From: Macrotis lagotis
Lineage: Eukaryota > Chordata > Mammalia > Peramelemorphia > Peramelidae
Assembly: GCF_037893015.1 (NCBI RefSeq)
Contig: NC_133663.1
Span: forward strand, 226,025,199-226,089,198
Direction: 5' to 3'
DNA length: 64,000 bases
In this document: positions 60,640-64,000 of the stretch, piece after piece
Layout: the number at the start of each line of letters is the position of its first letter
Numbering within the stretch: position 1 is the first letter of the stretch
Made by a program: the position numbers and the translations under genes
Notes under the pieces: generated by a model
Told to the model about the DNA's origin: nothing
Seen by the model: only the letters and a program-made list of their open reading frames with translations
The model's database searches: none

Positions 60640-63100
60640 AAAATGGCTACTCTGTCTCTTCTATCCAGTCTCTGACCAGTCTCCTTCCTTTTCTCCAGTT
60701 ATTTCAAATGATCCTCATATGACATGAACTCAGGGACCTTTACCCATCCAGGTGGCCTCCTCTGGATACAGTGAGTCTGTAGTGCCCAGAACTAAACAAA
60801 ATACTCCAGAGGAGCTCTAATGTAGAGTTCAATGTGAGTATCAGCACCCTATTCTTGAAAGCTATTTTTCTTAATGGAGAACAAAATCATATTAAGGTTA
60901 ATTTGGGGGAATAAGAGGGGAATTTCCATTTTATATTGCTGATTCAATGAGGTATCTAAGTTAGCACATTGGATAGAAAGCTGACTCTGGAGTCAGGAAG
61001 ACTTGAATTCAAATGTGACCTCAGACACTTATGAGCTCTGTGACCCTGGACAGGTCACTTAATCTCTATTTGCCTCAGTTTTCTCAACTGTAAAAAACAT
61101 GAGAATAACAAAAATAGCACCAGTTTCCCAGAGTTATCATAAGGATCTAATGAAATAATATTTGTACAGTGCTTAACATATAATGTGCACAATATAAATG
61201 TTAGCTATTATGAACTTAAAGGTCAATAAAATCTCCAAATCAGTTTTCAATAGAACTGTTATTGTACTTTATCTCCTTAATCACAAATTTGTGTAATTTT
61301 TTGTAGCCATATCATTTATCCCTATTGAATTTCATTTCATTTCATTCAGTCTTGTATTCCACATTGTTAATTTTTTTCTTTATTAAATCTACCATTCACC
61401 ATTGCCAATCCCTCCTAGCTTTTTTGCCATATGCAAATTTGATGAACCTGCCATGCCATCTATGACACTATTGAAGTCATTAAAACAAAAATGTTAAACA
61501 GACCCATGTTTTACACTCCTGAATGTGGAACCATTAACAAATACTCCTTGATTCCTGGCATCTGACTTGTTGAGATTGTATATGATTCTGTTTCTTCTAG
61601 TCCATATTTCTCCATCTTCTCCAAAGAAGAGTATGAGATAAAAACTTTGATATAATTTATGTAAACCAGATCTATACCCTCCCCTTCACCTAATAGTTTT
61701 GGTAATCTTTTAAAAACACAGAGGGTAAATAAGATTAGTCTGCCATGAACTGTTCTTGATAAAACCACTATGGCTAAAGTTAGCACACATCTAACAGTCA
61801 CTGATTTGTGGTAGATTTCAGAATATCTCACATTGTAATTACTTCCACTTCCCTTTCCAGATGTTTATCACACATCTCTTTAGTCATCTCTTCTACAGTT
61901 ATTCCAGGAGTCCACAATAAATTCATTGGTCTATAGTTTTATCACTATTCACTTCACAGTTTCGAAAATCAAGAAAGTACACTTTTTTCATCATATGTTT
62001 CCTATTGCTTTTCCCATAATTTTTCAACAGTGGTTCAGCAATACTCATCTGACAATTATTTCAGGACCCCAGGATATGATTCTTCTGGGATAGGTTATTG
62101 AATCCTTAAAGGAAAACTAGGTTCCATCTTCCTGTCTTTTTATTTATCTATGGTTTCTACTCCTGTTCTTTGTTTTGTCTTTTCTAGAAGACAGTCATTT
62201 TCTTTGCCAGAGAAAATTGAAGCATTAAAAGAATGAACACCTAGCTTTCTCTCTGTTCTTAGTTGCCCCACCCTAAAAGAAATGTCTTGTCCTTTCTCTG
62301 TTGCTCCCTTTTCTCTCACTATAGCAAACAAACAAAAAAAATGAAACCCCTACCTGAAAAACTATAAAATTCTTTTTTGTTGCCCTTAGTTTTCTTCAGC
62401 AGCCTCAACATTTTCTGAGCTTTATAGAACCCCTAACATTATTTCTATAGGAAAATGCCATGCTTTTATCTTCATCCTCTATTACTTAGCCTTGCTTCTA
62501 TATTCTTTGTATTTTCCCAAGACTTCCCAATCACTAGCAATACTTCTTAGTCTTTTTCTGGAAGCATCGTTTCTGCCCTTCACAGAAATGGAAAGTTGCT
62601 AGCTATTTCTAAGTATTTGGAAGCTTTTTGTTATGTATTGGTTGCATGTTCTGGGAAGACTGTAGGATTTTTTTGTTTCTGTTTTTCTATTGTCATTATT
62701 CACTAAATCGATCATGAAATGGTTGCCTCCATAATCCTAAGCATGAAGGCACCAGCTACAACTTCTTTTCTCTTCTTCCTTTGATCACTCATTACTGGAA
62801 GATCTCTTATCTGAGTTCCTTCCTTCCTGAAAATACAGTTGCCTCTTCTTTGAAAAATGCCTCCAATTTGTATTTAAGTTCCAATTGAATGATTATCCTC
62901 ATCTTAACTTTTCTCTGTTGTGTCCCTTTCCAACATCCTGATAAGATCCAAGTCTTCCTACCTTTAAATTAATTCCTCCCTCATTTTCCCCCCTTTTAAA
63001 GCCTTGTTTCCTTTATAGACACTTAATTCTTCTTAACATCCTGGATTATGAAAAGACTTTCTTCAAGTTTCTTTAACTTTTTCATCCATCAACAAAATCA
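60640..63100 (-). repeat. CR1/L3-clade LINE remnant with RT domain, antisense
   Basis: On the minus strand the frame around 61831-61511 reads, with breaks, a target like GFIKNSSWQTNLI-type text and then IDLVYINYIKVFISYSSLEK MEKYGLEE, the degraded RT motif A region (family pattern xxLDFxKAFDxVxH). The catalytic Asp is gone. 'gtctatagttttatc' near 61930 corresponds to the NYRPxSLTS motif. The more 5' part runs to about 63100. It is dead in all frames and interrupted by a MIR at 60955-61212. Confidence 0.75.
60955..61212 (+). repeat. MIR, sense, inside the CR1/L3 remnant
   Basis: 'ggatagaaagctgactctgg', 'gtgaccctggacaggtcact', 'tgcctcagttttctcaactg' and 'aatataaatgttagctatta'. Confidence 0.82.
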
Positions 63101-64000
63101 GTGGAAAGTAATCACACAGATAAGAGTCATTGATTTGTGGTAAATTCAGAATATCTCACATGTGATATAATCACTTGCTTACCTGCACAATTTTTCTTGT
63201 TCTCTATATTGGTTGAGGCTTTCATCCTCGCTTGTTTTATTAACTTCTGAGTATTTGTGTCTACAATCACTTTGAAACTTTTACAGACAATATCATGTTC
63301 CAATAACTTGACAAATGCACTCAGTCAGTTAATCAATCATTAGACATTTATTGCACCAGATACTGTGCTAAGTTCTAGGAATATGAATAAAAAGCAAAAT
63401 TAATTTCTGTCCTCAAAGAATTTACATCTCCACAGCCCTACTCAACTCCCCTTTGGACTTGCACAAACTCCTAATCTTTTCCCCTAATTTGCCCTACCTA
63501 CTGCCATCAATCAATATTTCCCCTCTCATTACACTATATTATTTTTCTTACTTGCCTTGATATGTCAACTACCTTCATCTTTACCTTGTCTGGTCTTGCT
63601 TTATTTTCAATCCCTTAGCCTTTTAGAGTTCTATGATTTTCCTTAATCCTTTGTTATCCTTTTTTAAATATCCTTGATCCTGCTCCTATTCCCAACCAGA
63701 AATCAAATTGTAACTATTATCTGAACTTGGTGATTGAATTATTTCAGATTTTTCCCAAATTCTTCAAAATATTTCTTAGCCATATTCAACTTTGACCTGC
63801 TTCACTACTCCAACTTCAATCTCCCCAAGTTAAGTACATGATTTCTTTTCCTTATTCAATTCAGTTTCTTTTCTCTTTCTTTTTTAAACCTGTTCTCCTA
63901 CAAAGTCAATATTATTCCTTTTCTTCTGTTCGCCTTTGAAGTTCCTTAATTATTTTGTGTGACAAGCTTCTTATATCAAATATGCTTTTCTCCATTTATT
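63100..64000. other. Intronic DNA with an old repeat start
   Basis: 63335-63430 ('attagacatttattgcacca', 'tgtcctcaaagaatttacat') is the 5' part of the ancient repeat seen at 19548. A short block at 63120-63160 repeats text from 61797-61840 (attgatttgtggtaaattca / actgatttgtggtagatttc). The rest is pyrimidine-rich and unassigned. Confidence 0.45.

Larger units (their letters stand above)
24559..64000 (+). other. PIR: PIR intron after coding exon 2, continuing past the window
   Basis: Starts with gtgagt. I searched by eye for the expected next pirin segments (YLLEGG, GHTGKMNPGDLQWM, AEMPCSEEP) and found none, so the intron is at least 39 kb long. In human the PIR gene is about 110 kb, so a long intron is plausible. 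A BMX 5' non-coding exon on the minus strand could be hidden here. Confidence 0.75.

Noticed and set aside
61511..61831. 106-codon minus-strand frame
   Set aside because: It is a fragment of a CR1/L3 reverse transcriptase with a lost catalytic residue, annotated within the LINE remnant.
24559..64000. Search for the third PIR coding exon and for BMX 5' exons
   Set aside because: No segment matched the expected pirin residues; BMX upstream exons are non-coding and cannot be recognised by translation, so none is called.

Overview
This window is vertebrate nuclear DNA, almost certainly from a marsupial. It is AT-rich and intron-like, with no long open reading frames. It is full of marsupial tRNA-derived CORE-SINEs (A box reading about ggggcagctaggtggcacag), MIR fragments, L1 3' ends and old CR1/L3 LINE pieces. 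The SINE subfamilies look most like those of Australian marsupials such as dasyurids, but the species is an inference. Only three coding exons could be read, about 109 codons in all, and they identify the locus.

Genes: (1) On the minus strand at 1326-1463 lies the first coding exon of BMX, a TEC-family tyrosine kinase; its remaining coding exons must lie beyond base 1. (2) On the plus strand lie the first two coding exons of PIR (pirin): 19124-19219 (residues 1-32) and 24466-24558 (residues 33-63, with the metal-binding His56 and His58). PIR continues past base 64000. This PIR/BMX pair on opposite strands matches human Xp22.2. That human region belongs to the block added to the eutherian X, so in a marsupial it should be autosomal.

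Layout: 1-1.5 kb, BMX coding exon; 1.5-17.8 kb, BMX 5' intron or intergenic DNA filled with SINE, MIR and L1 pieces; 17.8-18.6 kb, GC-rich PIR promoter region with nine GGCCCC hexamers, a GC box and a canonical antioxidant response element; 19.1-24.6 kb, PIR coding exons 1 and 2; 24.6-64 kb, the following PIR intron. Inside that intron are a probable full-length 3.2-kb half-L1 (HAL1-like) element at 27.87-31.06 kb inserted into an older L1, a hAT-like element, a perfect 35-bp inverted repeat at 41.2-41.4 kb, a 147-bp pure purine run at 45.5 kb, an L1 ORF2 remnant at 57.4-60.2 kb, and two antisense CR1/L3 remnants at 49.6-51.4 and 60.6-63.1 kb.

No RNA gene, CRISPR array or novel gene system was found. 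Items most worth checking are the GGGGCC-type repeat in the shared PIR/BMX 5' region, the antioxidant response element, the strand-biased T-to-C changes in SINE copies inside the HAL1-like element, and the perfect inverted repeat. Repeat boundaries are by eye and good to roughly 10-30 bases, except where target-site duplications are given.
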